A stretch of 64,000 nt of DNA from Bradyrhizobium sp. (GCF_022844465.1 NZ_JALHLP010000006.1:124001-188000), one strand, 5' to 3'. Shown: positions 9,623 to 21,294, numbered from the stretch's first letter. Translations and numbers: made by a program. Notes: generated from the sequence alone by a model not told the origin.

Positions 9623-10324
9623 ATGCCCACAATCGCTTTGGTCGACGACGACCGCAACATTCTCACATCCGTCTCGATCGCGCTGGAAGCCGAAGGCTAC
9701 CGGATCATGACCTACACGGATGGCGCATCGGCGCTCGACGGGTTTCGGACCTCGCCGCCGGACCTTGCGATCCTCGACATCAAGATGCCGCGCATGGACG
9801 GCATGGAGACGTTGCGCCGGCTGCGGCAGAAATCCGATCTGCCGGTGATCTTCCTGACCTCCAAGGATGAAGAGATCGACGAACTGTTCGGCCTCAAGAT
9901 GGGGGCCGACGATTTCATCCGCAAGCCGTTTTCGCAGCGTCTGCTGGTCGAGCGGGTCAAGGCCGTGCTGCGCCGCGGCCAGCCCAAGGATCCGACCGCC
10001 GTCCCGAAAGAGCCGGATGCGCGCGCGTTGGACCGCGGCCTGCTGCGGATGGATCCGGAGCGTCACACCTGCACCTGGAAAAACGAGCCGGTGACGCTCA
10101 CGGTGACGGAATTCCTGATACTGCAGGCGCTGGCGACGCGCCCCGGCGTGGTCAAAAGCCGCAACGCGCTGATGGACGCGGCCTATGACGATCAGGTCTA
10201 TGTCGATGACCGCACCATCGACAGCCACATCAAGCGTCTGCGCAAGAAGTTCAAGGTGGTGGACGACGATTTCGAGATGATCGAAACCTTGTACGGCGTC
10301 GGCTATCGCTTCAAGGAAGCCTGA
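9623..10324 (+). CDS. chvI: Response regulator ChvI
   Basis: A 233-residue OmpR-type response regulator: receiver domain 1-120 with acidic pocket VDDD at residues 7-10, phosphoacceptor Asp52 in [13 protein letters not shown], and the conserved Lys in LTSKDEEID; winged-helix DNA-binding domain about 130-230 ending [12 protein letters not shown] and TLYGVGYRF. It is followed by its kinase ChvG. In alphaproteobacteria ChvG/ChvI responds to acid and envelope stress and regulates surface polysaccharide, motility and pckA. The chvI-chvG-hprK-EIIA-HPr order supports orthology. Confidence 0.93.
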   Translation: MPTIALVDDDRNILTSVSIALEAEGYRIMTYTDGASALDGFRTSPPDLAILDIKMPRMDGMETLRRLRQKSDLPVIFLTSKDEEIDELFGLKMGADDFIRKPFSQRLLVERVKAVLRRGQPKDPTAVPKEPDARALDRGLLRMDPERHTCTWKNEPVTLTVTEFLILQALATRPGVVKSRNALMDAAYDDQVYVDDRTIDSHIKRLRKKFKVVDDDFEMIETLYGVGYRFKEA

Positions 10325-10445
10325 TACGAGATGATCCGGCGCAGCCGGGGTCGCTTGTGCTGACTGACACATCCGCTTGTTCGGCGTAAGATACGAAAAG
10401 CAGCGCGTCGCGGGACATAGTCGAAACAACCGGCGGTTTCAGCCA

Positions 10446-12263
10446 TTGCTAGATCGAACGCAGCCCGATCCAGGCCTGAGCGGCGAAGAGGTTTCTCAGC
10501 CCTTCGACCAGCGTAGCGTTGCCAACGACATCCCTGGCGAGAAGGGCTGGCGGCGGCCGCTCGGCTGGCTGCGGCGGGCCGGGCAATTCTTCCTCGCGCT
10601 GTCTTTCTCGAGCCTCACCCGCCGGATCGTCTCGCTCAACCTCGCCGGCCTGGTGGCGCTGGTGGCGAGCATTCTCTACCTTTCGCAATTCCGCGCCGGC
10701 CTGATCGACGCGCGCGCGCAAAGCCTTCTGGTGCAGGCCGAGATCATCGCCGGCGCGATCGCGGCCTCAGCCACCGTCGAGACCAATACCATCACCATCG
10801 ATCCGGACCGCCTGCTCGACCTGAAGCCCGGCGAAAGCTACGGCGCGCCGGACGAATCGTCGGGGCTGGATTTCCCCATCAATCCGGAGCGGGTCGCGCC
10901 GGTGCTCCGGCGGCTGATTTCGCCGACCAAGACCCGCGCGCGGATCTATGGCGGCGATGGCGGCATGATTCTCGACAGCCGCAATCTTTACGGCCGCGGC
11001 GACGTGCTCCGCTTCGAATTGCCGCCCCCTTCGATGGACAAGCCCGGCTTTGTCGAGCGCGGCCTGATCGCCGCTCGCACCTGGCTCAACCGCGGCGACC
11101 TGCCGCTCTATCGCGAGTTCGGCCCGGAAAACGGCAAGGGCTACCAAGAGGTCGTACAGGCGCTCGACGGCCTCAAGACCAGCATGGTGCGCGTCAACGA
11201 CCGTGGCGAGGTGATCGTGTCGGTCGCAGTCCCGGTGCAGCGATTTCGCGCCGTGCATGGCGCGCTGATGCTCTCGACGCAAGGCGACGACATCGACCAG
11301 ATGGTAACCGCCGAGCGGCTGGCGATCCTCAAGGTCGGCGGGGTGGCGTCGGCGGTCATGATCGTACTCTCCTTGCTGCTGGCGAGCACGATCGCGGGGC
11401 CGGTGCGGCGCCTGGCCGACGGCGCCGAGCGCGTCCGCCGCCGGATCCAGACCCGTGTCGAGATTCCTGACTTCACCGGTCGCCGCGACGAGATCGGGCA
11501 TCTCTCCCGCGCGCTGCGCGACATGACCAACGCGCTCTACAGCCGCATCGAGGCGATCGAGATGTTCGCCGCCGACGTCGCCCATGAACTGAAGAATCCG
11601 CTGACCTCGCTACGATCGGCCGTCGAAACGCTGCCGCTGGCGCGCAACGAAACCAGCCGCGCACGGCTGCTTGAAGTGATCGAACACGACGTCCGGCGGC
11701 TCGACCGCCTGATCTCGGACATTTCCGACGCCAGCCGCCTGGATGCCGAATTGCAGCGGCAGGACATGGCGCCGGTCGATCTGCGCCGGCTGCTGACCGC
11801 TCTCACCTCGGTTGCCAATGAAACCCGGCTCGGCCACGACGTCTCGGTCGAGGTCCGTTTCGAGGGCCGTGGTCCGGGCGACGCCTTCTCGGTGCCCGGC
11901 CATGATTCGCGGCTCGGACAGGTGGTCTCCAACCTTTTGTCCAATGCGCAGTCTTTCTCCAATCCCGGCGGCAAGGTCCGCATCACCTGCCGCCGCGCGC
12001 GCGCGGCCATCGAGATCGTGGTCGATGACGACGGGCCAGGTATCGGCGAGGACGCGCTGGAGCGCATTTTCGAACGCTTCTATACCGACCGGCCACATCA
12101 GGGCTTTGGGCAGAACTCGGGGCTCGGGTTGTCGATCTCCAAGCAGATCATCGAAGCCCATGGCGGACGGGTCTGGGCCGAAAATCGCCCGGGCGCTCCC
12201 GACGCCGATGGCAAGCCGACGGTGGCCGGCGCCCGCTTCGTGGTCAGGCTGCCCGCGCCATGA
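10446..12263 (+). CDS. chvG: Sensor histidine kinase ChvG
   Basis: An inner-membrane kinase partner of ChvI. Features in order: cytoplasmic N-terminal tail, first membrane segment around IVSLNLAGLVALVASILYL, a periplasmic stimulus domain of about 230 residues, second membrane segment (SAVMIVLSLLLASTIAGPV), HAMP linker, the H-box FAADVAHELKNPLTSLRSA, then the N, G1 and G2 boxes (NLLSNAQSFS, DDDGPGIG, GLGLSISKQI). The start is uncertain: a TTG at 10446 gives LLDRTQPD as the N-terminus, which resembles what I recall of relatives, while a TTG at 10377 also fits; no clear ribosome binding site decides. Its stop overlaps the hprK start as ATGA-type coupling. Confidence 0.92.
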   Translation: MLDRTQPDPGLSGEEVSQPFDQRSVANDIPGEKGWRRPLGWLRRAGQFFLALSFSSLTRRIVSLNLAGLVALVASILYLSQFRAGLIDARAQSLLVQAEIIAGAIAASATVETNTITIDPDRLLDLKPGESYGAPDESSGLDFPINPERVAPVLRRLISPTKTRARIYGGDGGMILDSRNLYGRGDVLRFELPPPSMDKPGFVERGLIAARTWLNRGDLPLYREFGPENGKGYQEVVQALDGLKTSMVRVNDRGEVIVSVAVPVQRFRAVHGALMLSTQGDDIDQMVTAERLAILKVGGVASAVMIVLSLLLASTIAGPVRRLADGAERVRRRIQTRVEIPDFTGRRDEIGHLSRALRDMTNALYSRIEAIEMFAADVAHELKNPLTSLRSAVETLPLARNETSRARLLEVIEHDVRRLDRLISDISDASRLDAELQRQDMAPVDLRRLLTALTSVANETRLGHDVSVEVRFEGRGPGDAFSVPGHDSRLGQVVSNLLSNAQSFSNPGGKVRITCRRARAAIEIVVDDDGPGIGEDALERIFERFYTDRPHQGFGQNSGLGLSISKQIIEAHGGRVWAENRPGAPDADGKPTVAGARFVVRLPAP

Positions 12264-12781
12264 CCGAAGGCGCCAGCGTGCATGCCTCTGCGGTGCTGGT
12301 CGGCGAGCGCGCGGTGCTGATCCGCGGACCGTCAGGCGCCGGCAAGTCCCGGCTCGCCTTCGACCTGATCCTGGCGGGGCGCGCGGGACAACTCCCGGCG
12401 GCCATCCTGGTCGGCGATGACCGGGTCCATCTCGACCCAGTGGCCGGACAATTGCGGGTCAGGCCGGCCCGTGAATTGGAGGGCCTGATCGAGGTCAGGG
12501 GGCTCGGCATTCGCCGCTGTGACTTTGCCGGCGAGGCCATCGTCGGGCTGGTCGTCGATCTGGCGGCCAGCGATGCGGAACGGGTGCCTGCCCCGCAATC
12601 GCTGGTGACTCACCTGAATGGTGTTTTGTTACCGCGAATTCCGGTAGGAACCGGCTATTCCGCTCTCCCCCTGATCATAGCGGTGCTCACGACGGGCTCA
12701 CGTTCGCGTTCTGTACGACCTTCGGATGATTGTCCGAAGGGATTTGGTAACCATATGAGCCCCAATATCGCCACCGAATAA
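12260..12781 (+). CDS. hprK: HPr kinase/phosphorylase, short alphaproteobacterial form
   Basis: A 173-residue protein corresponding only to the catalytic domain of HPr kinase/phosphorylase, which phosphorylates or dephosphorylates a serine of HPr. The Walker A motif GPSGAGKS is at residues 23-30, followed by LVGDDRVHLDP and the signature IEVRGLGI. It lacks the N-terminal domain of Gram-positive HprK, as usual in alphaproteobacteria. It overlaps the end of chvG by 4 bp and precedes EIIA and HPr genes, consistent with a regulatory nitrogen-type or incomplete PTS. Confidence 0.88.
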   Translation: MTEGASVHASAVLVGERAVLIRGPSGAGKSRLAFDLILAGRAGQLPAAILVGDDRVHLDPVAGQLRVRPARELEGLIEVRGLGIRRCDFAGEAIVGLVVDLAASDAERVPAPQSLVTHLNGVLLPRIPVGTGYSALPLIIAVLTTGSRSRSVRPSDDCPKGFGNHMSPNIATE

Positions 12782-12912
12782 ACCGGCACAGGCCTTACTC
12801 ACGACCGCCAAATTCCGGGACGATAGCCAAGATGCCCTCTTGCGCGGGGCCTCTGGATGGTCAAAGTGGCGCGTTCGTGCGGTGCACCAAAGGCACCCGC
12901 GAGGAGTTTCCG

Positions 12913-13314
12913 ATGATTGGTCTAGTGCTTGTGACCCATGGGCGCCTTGCCGACGAGTTCAGGGCGGCGCTCGAACATGTAATGGGTCCACAGAAACAAA
13001 TTGAAGCCATCACGATTGGAGCCGAGGACGACTCCGATTTGTGTCGAAGCGATATCATCGAAGCGGTGAATCGGGTCGACAGCGGCGATGGCGTCGCCAT
13101 CCTCACCGACATGTTCGGAGGCACGCCCTCCAACCTTGCCATCTCCTGCATGAGCCGGCCGAAGGTGGAAGTGCTCGCCGGTATCAATCTTCCCATGCTG
13201 GTCAAGCTCGCCAAGGTGCGCGAAGAGCGCTCGCTGCCCGAGGCCATCGCCCTGGCCCAGGAAGCCGGCCGCAAATACGTCACCATCGCCAGCCGCGTGC
13301 TCGCCGGCAAATGA
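12913..13314 (+). CDS. PTS EIIA component, mannose family (ManX/PtsA)
   Basis: A 133-residue EIIA-Man domain protein. The phosphoacceptor is His9 in LVLVTHGRLADEF, and the TDMFGGTPSN motif lies near the middle. GAGGAG precedes the ATG by 6 bp, which is why the longer frame from 12832 was not used. No EIIB, EIIC or EIID gene is nearby, so this is a regulatory rather than sugar-transport phosphotransfer protein. Its stop overlaps the start of the HPr gene (ATGA). Confidence 0.92.
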   Translation: MIGLVLVTHGRLADEFRAALEHVMGPQKQIEAITIGAEDDSDLCRSDIIEAVNRVDSGDGVAILTDMFGGTPSNLAISCMSRPKVEVLAGINLPMLVKLAKVREERSLPEAIALAQEAGRKYVTIASRVLAGK

Positions 13315-13637
13315 GCGACAAGGCCGCGCCCGAAAAGGAACCCGGGCCGAGCGGGCCGCCGGGCGCCGTTTCACGGGAACTTCTCATCATCAACAAGCGC
13401 GGCCTGCATGCGCGCGCCTCGGCAAAATTCGTCCAGATGGTCGAGCGCTTCAACGCCGAGGTCTGGGTGACGCGGGGCAACGAGACCGTCGGCGGCACCT
13501 CGATCATGGGCTTGATGATGCTGGCGGCGGGACCGGGAACATCGATCGTGGTTTCCGCCACCGGCCCCGAAGCGCAAGCAGCGGTCGATGCGATCGCGGC
13601 GCTGGTCGCGGGCAAATTCAACGAAGAAGGCGTTTGA
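13311..13637 (+). CDS. ptsH: HPr family phosphocarrier protein
   Basis: A 108-residue HPr with an unstructured proline-rich N-terminal extension of about 20 residues. The His phosphorylation site is in GLHARAS (His33), and the serine target of HprK lies in GGTSIMGLMML (Ser64, equivalent to Ser46 of classical HPr). It is translationally coupled to the EIIA gene and completes the HprK-EIIA-HPr module. Conservation of the regulatory serine beside hprK indicates that the serine-phosphorylation switch is likely active. Confidence 0.93.
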   Translation: MSDKAAPEKEPGPSGPPGAVSRELLIINKRGLHARASAKFVQMVERFNAEVWVTRGNETVGGTSIMGLMMLAAGPGTSIVVSATGPEAQAAVDAIAALVAGKFNEEGV

Positions 13638-13648
13638 GGCCCGAGGCT

Positions 13649-14446
13649 CTAGAATGGATTGGTCACGATCCCGCCGTCGACACGAAGCGCGGCGCCGTTG
13701 GTGGCGCTGGAGGCCTTTGAACAGACATAGCAGATCAGGTTGGCGACCTCCTCGGGCGTGGCGTAGCGCTGCAGCAGCGAGGCCGGTCGGCGTTCGCTGA
13801 AGGTGCGCGCGACGAGATCTTCGATAGTGGTTCCCGCCGCGCTGGCGCGCGCAGCCAGACGGACCGGCGCCATCTCGACCCAGGTCGGGCCGGGCATCAC
13901 GGAATTGACGGTGACATTGGTCCCTTTGGTCGACTCGGCCGCGCCGCGGGCGATGACGAGCTGGGCCGATTTCGAGAAGCCGTAATGCACCATCTCCTTT
14001 GGAATGTAGACGCCGGATTCGCTGGAGACGAACACGACGCGGCCCCAGTTCTTTTGATCCAGCATCCGCTTCAGGTAGTGCCGCGTCAGGCGGACCCCGC
14101 TCATCACGTTGACTTCGAACATCCGGGTCCAGTCGGCGTCCTCGATGTCGAAGAATCCCTTCGGTTCGTAGATGCCGAGGTTGTTGACGAGGATGTCGAC
14201 TTCAGGGAACTGCGCCACCAGCGCCTTGCAGCCCGCAGCGTTGCCGAGATCGAAGGCCGCGGCGTCAATCGCGGCTGAGGGAGCAGCATGCCGGACTTTT
14301 TCGACGGCCGCTTCGACCGCCGTCTTCTCGCGGCCGTTGACGATCACATCGGCGCCCATCTGTGCGAGGCCGATCGCGGTAGCGAGCCCGATGCCCCGCG
14401 TCGAGCCGGTGACCAGCGCCGTTTTTCCTGACAGGTCGAGATTCAT
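13649..14446 (-). CDS. SDR family oxidoreductase
   Basis: A 265-residue classical short-chain dehydrogenase/reductase: dinucleotide motif TGSTRGIG at residues 13-20, NNLG at 88-91, catalytic serine in FVSSESG, and Tyr155/Lys159 in YGFSK. The C-terminus ATNGAALRVDGG is typical. It converges on the HPr gene with an 11-bp gap, and lies 39 bp downstream of the glycosyltransferase gene on the same strand. The substrate is not deducible. Confidence 0.88.
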   Translation of the reverse strand: MNLDLSGKTALVTGSTRGIGLATAIGLAQMGADVIVNGREKTAVEAAVEKVRHAAPSAAIDAAAFDLGNAAGCKALVAQFPEVDILVNNLGIYEPKGFFDIEDADWTRMFEVNVMSGVRLTRHYLKRMLDQKNWGRVVFVSSESGVYIPKEMVHYGFSKSAQLVIARGAAESTKGTNVTVNSVMPGPTWVEMAPVRLAARASAAGTTIEDLVARTFSERRPASLLQRYATPEEVANLICYVCSKASSATNGAALRVDGGIVTNPF

Positions 14447-14485
14447 GATTGCCCCCTTTGAAAAAATCCGTTGCGCCCGCCTGTG

Positions 14486-16087
14486 CTATCTGGCCGGCGG
14501 CACGATGATGATGTTCCAGACGGTTGCGGGACCCGGCATATCCAGGAAGAACCGCCGCGTGGTGACCACCATGCGCTCGCCATTGGCGGCGTGGACCTTC
14601 ATCCAAGCCTCGCATTTTTCCAGCTTCCAGTCGCCGGTCTCGCAGATGCCGATGAAGCCCGACTGCTTCGCCTCGGCAAGCGAGGTCAGGCCGGACGACC
14701 AAGGCTCGTCCGGGGTCAGCGGCGCCGGATGATCGGGGCTGTAGAATGCGACGGGCTGCCCGGTATCATTATAGGCGGCAACCACCGGCCAGCGCGAGCC
14801 GAAGCGGACGCGCCAGACTTCCGTCAACTCGCGGGCAAGTTCGGAACGGGCCCGGTAGGTCGCCCCGCTGGTGCGCTTTTCGCTCAGTTCATGGGCGACG
14901 ATCCTGGGCGAGACCGCCAGCACGACCAGCGAGATCACCAGCCAGCTCGCGCTCAGGTTCAGCAGCGCGGATCGCCGCACCCGCACCGCCGGAATGGCGA
15001 CCAGCGCAAGCGGCGCCAGAAAGAACAGCGGGATGCCCCAATCGGTCTTGAGATAGATTTGGAGCGTCAGCGCGCCGAGCGGCGGACCGATCGCCACCAC
15101 CGCCTGGATGATCCAGACATTGACCGCCTGCGAGAGGTTGACGCCGGAGTTGGCGCCGCGGCGCCAGAATGGAAACGGCCAATGCAGCGGGCGCCAGGCT
15201 AGCGCAATCGCGGCGAGCGCCACCGGCAAGGCCAGCAGTGCGAGATTGTGTCCGACATACCCCAGCGCGAGATCGTTGATCATCCCACGGTCGGTGAGCG
15301 AATAGGTGTCGCCGGCGTAGGTGAAGGCGACGAAGTTCACCTGCTTCAGCCACATTAGATGTGGGAGCATCGCGACCGCGAGCGCTGCGATCGCGACCCA
15401 GGGCGCCGGCGAGCGCAGGAAGCGCAAGCGGTCGGGATGGATCAGCGCGGCAAGCCCGATGCCGCCGATCATGGTCAGGGCCCAGTACTTGGTCATCAGC
15501 GCCAGCGCGCCGGCAAGCCCGAGCCACACGCCCGACTTGACGCTGCGCTTCTCGAAAGCGTCCAGATAGGCCAGGACCAGCAGCGGCAGCGTGACCAGCT
15601 GCAGAATATCTGGATTGTACTTGAAGCCCTTGAAGTTGAAGATCGGATAGAGCGCGAGCATCACCACCACGAGGAACGCGCGGCGGCGATCGACCACGCG
15701 CAGCGCGAGCAGCCAGCAGATCACGAGGCCGCAGCCGAGCGTCGCCATCGCCAGCGCGTAGGTTGCCCAGTCCGTGACCGGAAAGACCATGAACCAGGCG
15801 CCGGCCACCCATCCCGACAGCGGCGGATGCTTGCCATAGCCGAGCAGGAACTGCTGGCCCCAGGCGAAGGCCTCCGCCACATCCATATGGACGTCCTGAC
15901 CGGTCTTCAGCTTGACCAGGATCAGCGTCCACAGCACGGCGTGAACCGCGGCAAAGCCGGTCACCAGCCACGGCCCGGCCTTCGGATCGCTCGCGCGCGC
16001 GGCCAGCCACGCCGCCAATCGACGAATGGAGGGAACACGCTTGGAGCGCGCAGGCGTAGGCGCGGGCAGAATGGATGCGGTTGACAT
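14486..16087 (-). CDS. Glycosyltransferase family 39 (ArnT/PMT-like) membrane protein
   Basis: A 533-residue polytopic membrane protein. After a cytoplasmic basic tail there are about ten or more hydrophobic helices. The first periplasmic loop carries [27 protein letters not shown], the acidic and HPP-type motif of GT39/GT83 enzymes that use lipid-linked sugars. A soluble C-terminal domain of about 130 residues follows. Likely transfers a sugar from a polyprenyl donor to an envelope acceptor such as lipid A or another lipid; acceptor unknown. Start chosen at the ATG of MSTASILP; the frame remains open to 16177. Confidence 0.82.
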   Translation of the reverse strand: MSTASILPAPTPARSKRVPSIRRLAAWLAARASDPKAGPWLVTGFAAVHAVLWTLILVKLKTGQDVHMDVAEAFAWGQQFLLGYGKHPPLSGWVAGAWFMVFPVTDWATYALAMATLGCGLVICWLLALRVVDRRRAFLVVVMLALYPIFNFKGFKYNPDILQLVTLPLLVLAYLDAFEKRSVKSGVWLGLAGALALMTKYWALTMIGGIGLAALIHPDRLRFLRSPAPWVAIAALAVAMLPHLMWLKQVNFVAFTYAGDTYSLTDRGMINDLALGYVGHNLALLALPVALAAIALAWRPLHWPFPFWRRGANSGVNLSQAVNVWIIQAVVAIGPPLGALTLQIYLKTDWGIPLFFLAPLALVAIPAVRVRRSALLNLSASWLVISLVVLAVSPRIVAHELSEKRTSGATYRARSELARELTEVWRVRFGSRWPVVAAYNDTGQPVAFYSPDHPAPLTPDEPWSSGLTSLAEAKQSGFIGICETGDWKLEKCEAWMKVHAANGERMVVTTRRFFLDMPGPATVWNIIIVPPAR

Positions 16088-16204
16088 GGCCTTGCGTGCG
16101 TAGCGCGTTTTTGGCGCAAGGGGAATCAGCGAGGGGTGAAGAAATCCCCTTTGAATACAGCAATCTGGTTGCCGCACGGGGATGTGAATGCTATCCCGCG
16201 CCCC

Positions 16205-18016
<1,812 letters not shown>

Positions 18017-18309
18017 GGCGGATGCATGACAGCCAACGCATGATGGGATGAGGTCCGGTCCGAGGCTTCCGGGACCGGCCAACCAAAATATCGAAAACAA
18101 CCCCATGCACAGTAAGACGACGGTGGCGTGATACCTGACCCATCCTGCAAAACCATCCTGCAAAACGATTTGACACGTCGGGCAAATCAGCGGCACGTTC
18201 CATCATCGCAGCGCGTGTGACCGATGGGGCCCTGCCGAGCGGTCGGAACCGGCGCAAGCCAACCCCACGCATGAGTGTTGCAATCGCACTGCACCGGCCT
18301 TCGGCGGCA

Positions 18310-18459
18310 AAAGGCTTGCGGCTTCGCTCCCAAATCATGACGGACAAGATCAACGCGTTGCGGCGAGACCGCATCCGGCGGGTGCTGGGATCGCTCGATA
18401 GCGAGACATGCGAGCGGCTCAACAGTGCGCTGATGACGGTCACTGGGCTGGCGCGCTGA
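18310..18459 (+). pseudogene. C-terminal remnant of a PemK/MazF-like toxin
   Basis: The last 50 residues of an 80-codon frame (GLRLRSQIMTDKINALRRDR, then RVLGSLDSETCERLNSAL) match the C-terminal pattern of PemK/MazF endoribonucleases: the S-Q-I/V-M-x-D-K-I core and the G-x-L-D-x-x-x-x-x-x-N-x-A-L tail. The N-terminal beta-barrel half is absent upstream in any frame I read, and no antitoxin gene is adjacent. The remnant is therefore unlikely to be functional. Assignment is from motif memory. Confidence 0.55.
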
Positions 18460-18480
18460 AGGTAACTTGAGTCCTTGACC

Positions 18481-18575
18481 CGTCATTCCGGGAAGCGCGA
18501 AACGCAGACCTCAGATGCGCAATTGCCAGCACAAGATTCCGGGTTCACTCGCTTTGCTCGCGCCCCGGAATGACG
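18481..18575. repeat. Intergenic palindromic repeat (CGTCATTCCGG type)
   Basis: Opens with CGTCATTCCGGG and closes with CCCCGGAATGACG. It is a hairpin-forming rhizobial REP-like repeat; a second related copy follows at 18660. Confidence 0.75.
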
Positions 18576-18659
18576 GTACTATGAACGCGTTGTCCGACAG
18601 CTGGAACTGATGTGCGGCGATGTCGTGCCGGTGCGCCGAACATGGATAGCTGAAGAACC

Positions 18660-18775
18660 CGTCATTCCGGGATGGTCCGAGGGACCAGACCTCAGATGCG
18701 CAATTGCGCATCGGGGATTCTGGAGATTGCAGCTCGAGATTCCGGGTTCGCGCTGACGCGCGCCCCGGAATGACG
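18660..18775. repeat. Intergenic palindromic repeat (CGTCATTCCGG type), second copy
   Basis: Opens with CGTCATTCCGGGATGG and closes with CGCCCCGGAATGACG. It shares the internal segment CAGACCTCAGATGCGCAATTG with the first copy, 85 bp away. The two copies are in the same orientation. Confidence 0.75.
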
Positions 18776-18864
18776 GCAGAAACCAACCCATCTTGCCCTG
18801 CGCCGCCGGATGAGCCACCATCCCGCCTACTCAATCAAAATCGCCAAAAAAACGCGAGGAACGC

Positions 18865-20100
18865 ATGAGCCAACCCTCCGGTTTCTCCTACGGCTGGGTC
18901 GTGGTCGCCGTGGGCGCGCTGATGACCTGCGTCGGCTTCGGGTCGATGCTGTCGCTGGCGGTGTTCCTGCAGCCGATTTCGCAAGACATGGGCTGGTCGC
19001 GCAGCGGCGTCTCGGCGGCGGCGACGATCGATTTCCTCTGCATGGGGCTCTCGGCGTTGTTCTGGGGCGCGCTGTCGGACCGGTTCGGCACCCGCATCGT
19101 GGTGCTGGCGGGCGCGCTGCTGCTCGGAATCGGGCTGATCGCGGCGAGCCAGGCCGCCACGCTCTGGCAGTTCCAATTAGCGTTCGGCGTCGTGATCGGG
19201 ATTGCGGCCGGCAGTTTCTACGCGCCGATGATGGCGGCCGCGAGCGCCTGGATCGAGGAGCACCGCAGCCTCGCGGTCGCGCTGGTGTCGGCCGGCATGG
19301 GCGTGGCGCCGCTGACGGTCGCGCCGTTCGCAAGCTGGCTGATCACGGCCTACGACTGGCGCACCGCGATGCTGGTGATCGGCATCGTGGCGCTGGCGCT
19401 GCTGGTTCCCGCAGCATTGCTGGTGCGCCCGGCGCCGCGAGCCGCCACGCCCGCAGCGGCAGGGGGAGCGAACGCGCCTGACGCACCATGGACGGCCGCG
19501 CAGGCTTTCAGGACCCCGCAATTCATCACGCTGGCGCTGGCGCATTTCGCCTGCTGTGCGGCGCATTCGGGGCCGATCTTCCACATGGTGAGCTACGCCA
19601 TGGTCTGCGGCATCGCGCCTTTGACCGCCGTCACCGTCTACAGCCTCGCCGGGTTCTCCGGCCTTGGCGGCCGCCTGCTGCTCGGCGCGCTGGCCGACCG
19701 CCTCGGCGCCAAGCATGTCCTGGTCGGCGGCCTGCTGGTGCAGGCGCTGTCGGTCGCGACGTATCTCGCGGTCGGCCAGCTCGGCGAATTCTATGCGCTG
19801 TCGGTGATCTTCGGCCTTGCCTATGGCGGGGTGATGCCGCTCTACGCGGTGCTGGTGCGCGAGTATTTCGGCGCGCGCATCATGGGCACCGTGTTCGGCG
19901 CCGTCTCCGCCTTCGCCAGCCTCGGCATGGCGCTGGGTCCGCTCGCCGGCGGATGGGTGTTCGACACCTACCAGACCTACAACTGGCTTTATATCGGCTC
20001 GTTTGCGATCGGACTAGCCGCGGTTGCGGTGGCGCTGGGCTTCCCCTCGGCCAAGCGCCCGACGCGGCCGTCGCTCGATCTCGGCCGCGCCGCGGCGTGA
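18865..20100 (+). CDS. MFS transporter (oxalate/formate-like group)
   Basis: A 411-residue major facilitator with twelve hydrophobic segments in two halves and the loop 2-3 signature GALSDRFGTRIVV; the second half has the equivalent GALADRLGAKHVLV. GAGGA precedes the ATG. It is 21 bp upstream of an acyl-CoA dehydrogenase-like gene on the same strand, suggesting uptake of a substrate that the flavoprotein acts on. Substrate unknown; similarity to OFA/monocarboxylate carriers is an impression from overall pattern. Confidence 0.85.
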   Translation: MSQPSGFSYGWVVVAVGALMTCVGFGSMLSLAVFLQPISQDMGWSRSGVSAAATIDFLCMGLSALFWGALSDRFGTRIVVLAGALLLGIGLIAASQAATLWQFQLAFGVVIGIAAGSFYAPMMAAASAWIEEHRSLAVALVSAGMGVAPLTVAPFASWLITAYDWRTAMLVIGIVALALLVPAALLVRPAPRAATPAAAGGANAPDAPWTAAQAFRTPQFITLALAHFACCAAHSGPIFHMVSYAMVCGIAPLTAVTVYSLAGFSGLGGRLLLGALADRLGAKHVLVGGLLVQALSVATYLAVGQLGEFYALSVIFGLAYGGVMPLYAVLVREYFGARIMGTVFGAVSAFASLGMALGPLAGGWVFDTYQTYNWLYIGSFAIGLAAVAVALGFPSAKRPTRPSLDLGRAAA

Positions 20101-20121
20101 ACAGGAAACGCGAGGACGCAC

Positions 20122-21294
20122 ATGAACAAGCATCCCGGCATCGACCTCGTGGCGCGCGCCAGGGCGCTCGCTCCCCTGATCGCGCGCGAGGCCGACGAAA
20201 CCGAGAGAACCCGGCGCCTTACGCCGGCGGTGACGCAGGCCCTGGTCGAGAACGGGCTTTACCGGGCGCTGCTGCCAAGGAGCTTCGGCGGCGCCGAGCT
20301 GCCGCTGGAAAGCTTCATGCAGATGCAGGAGGAAGTCGCCAGGGCCGACGCCTCGACCGCGTGGTGCCTTGGCCAGTGCAGCGTCTGCGCCATGACGGCC
20401 GCCTATCTCGATCCCGACGCCGCCAACCAGATATTCAACGTCGCGCCCGGCATCCTGGCCTGGGGCGCGATCAAGCATGAAGTGCAGGCGGTTCCCGGCG
20501 GATACATGGCCAACGCGCGCTGGGACTTTGCCTCCGGCTCGCGGCAGGCGAGCTGGCTCGGCGCCCATGTCCGCGTCGTCGAGGCCGACGGCACGCCGCG
20601 GCGCAAGCCTGATGGTTCGCCGGAGATCCGCACCATCCTGTTCCCGGCGACCAGCGCCACCCTGCACGACGTCTGGGACGTGATCGGGCTGCGCGGCACC
20701 GGCACCGATTCCTATTCGGTCGAGAACCTGTTCATCCCGGAGAAGTTCGCCGCGCTACGCGACGAGCCCGCGGCGCTGCGCGAACCGGGTCCGCTGTACA
20801 AGCTCTCCACCAACATGGTGTTCGGCATGGGCTTTGGCGCGACCTCGCTCGGGGTCGCGCGCGCCACGCTCGATGCCGCCATCGAACTGTCGCGCGGCAA
20901 GACCCCGCAAGCGCAGATCGCGATGCGCGACAACAACGCGGTGCAGGGAGTGATCGGCCGCACCGAGGCGTCCTGGCGCGCCGCGCGCGCCTATCTCTAT
21001 TCGACCGCGGCCGAGGTCTGGCGCGACCTGTCGCGCGGCGAACCCGTCACCGAAGCGCATCGGGTGGCGCTACGCATCGCCGTCACCTGGACCATCCACC
21101 AGTCGGCCGCCATCGTCGACACCGCCTATCACATGGCGGGCGCGACGGCGGTGTTCAACGCCAACAAGTTCGAGCGCCGTTTTCGCGACATGCACGCCAT
21201 CGCCCAGCAGATCCAGGGCCGCGACGCCCATTACGAGGACGCCGGCAAGGCGATCCTGTCCGGCAACCTCGATGCGCCTCCGACGATGCGGTGA
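20122..21294 (+). CDS. Acyl-CoA dehydrogenase-family flavoprotein (possible group D monooxygenase)
   Basis: A 390-residue protein with acyl-CoA dehydrogenase fold signatures: N-terminal helical domain (LVENGLYRALLPRSFGGAEL), middle beta domain with GGYMANARWDFASGS, and DSYSVENLFIPE. The FASGS/WxLG pattern and the missing glutamate-containing catalytic loop resemble the HsaA/HpaB-like flavin hydroxylases as much as true dehydrogenases, so the reaction is left open. It likely forms an operon with the preceding MFS gene. Confidence 0.78.
   Translation: MNKHPGIDLVARARALAPLIAREADETERTRRLTPAVTQALVENGLYRALLPRSFGGAELPLESFMQMQEEVARADASTAWCLGQCSVCAMTAAYLDPDAANQIFNVAPGILAWGAIKHEVQAVPGGYMANARWDFASGSRQASWLGAHVRVVEADGTPRRKPDGSPEIRTILFPATSATLHDVWDVIGLRGTGTDSYSVENLFIPEKFAALRDEPAALREPGPLYKLSTNMVFGMGFGATSLGVARATLDAAIELSRGKTPQAQIAMRDNNAVQGVIGRTEASWRAARAYLYSTAAEVWRDLSRGEPVTEAHRVALRIAVTWTIHQSAAIVDTAYHMAGATAVFNANKFERRFRDMHAIAQQIQGRDAHYEDAGKAILSGNLDAPPTMR

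Larger units (their letters stand above)
18017..18864. other. Intergenic region with toxin remnant and palindromic repeats
   Basis: About 850 bp between lepA and the MFS gene. It holds the PemK/MazF-like fragment (about 18310-18459) and two CGTCATTCCGG-type palindromic repeats, listed separately. The part from 18017 to 18300 has no recognisable gene. Confidence 0.5.
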
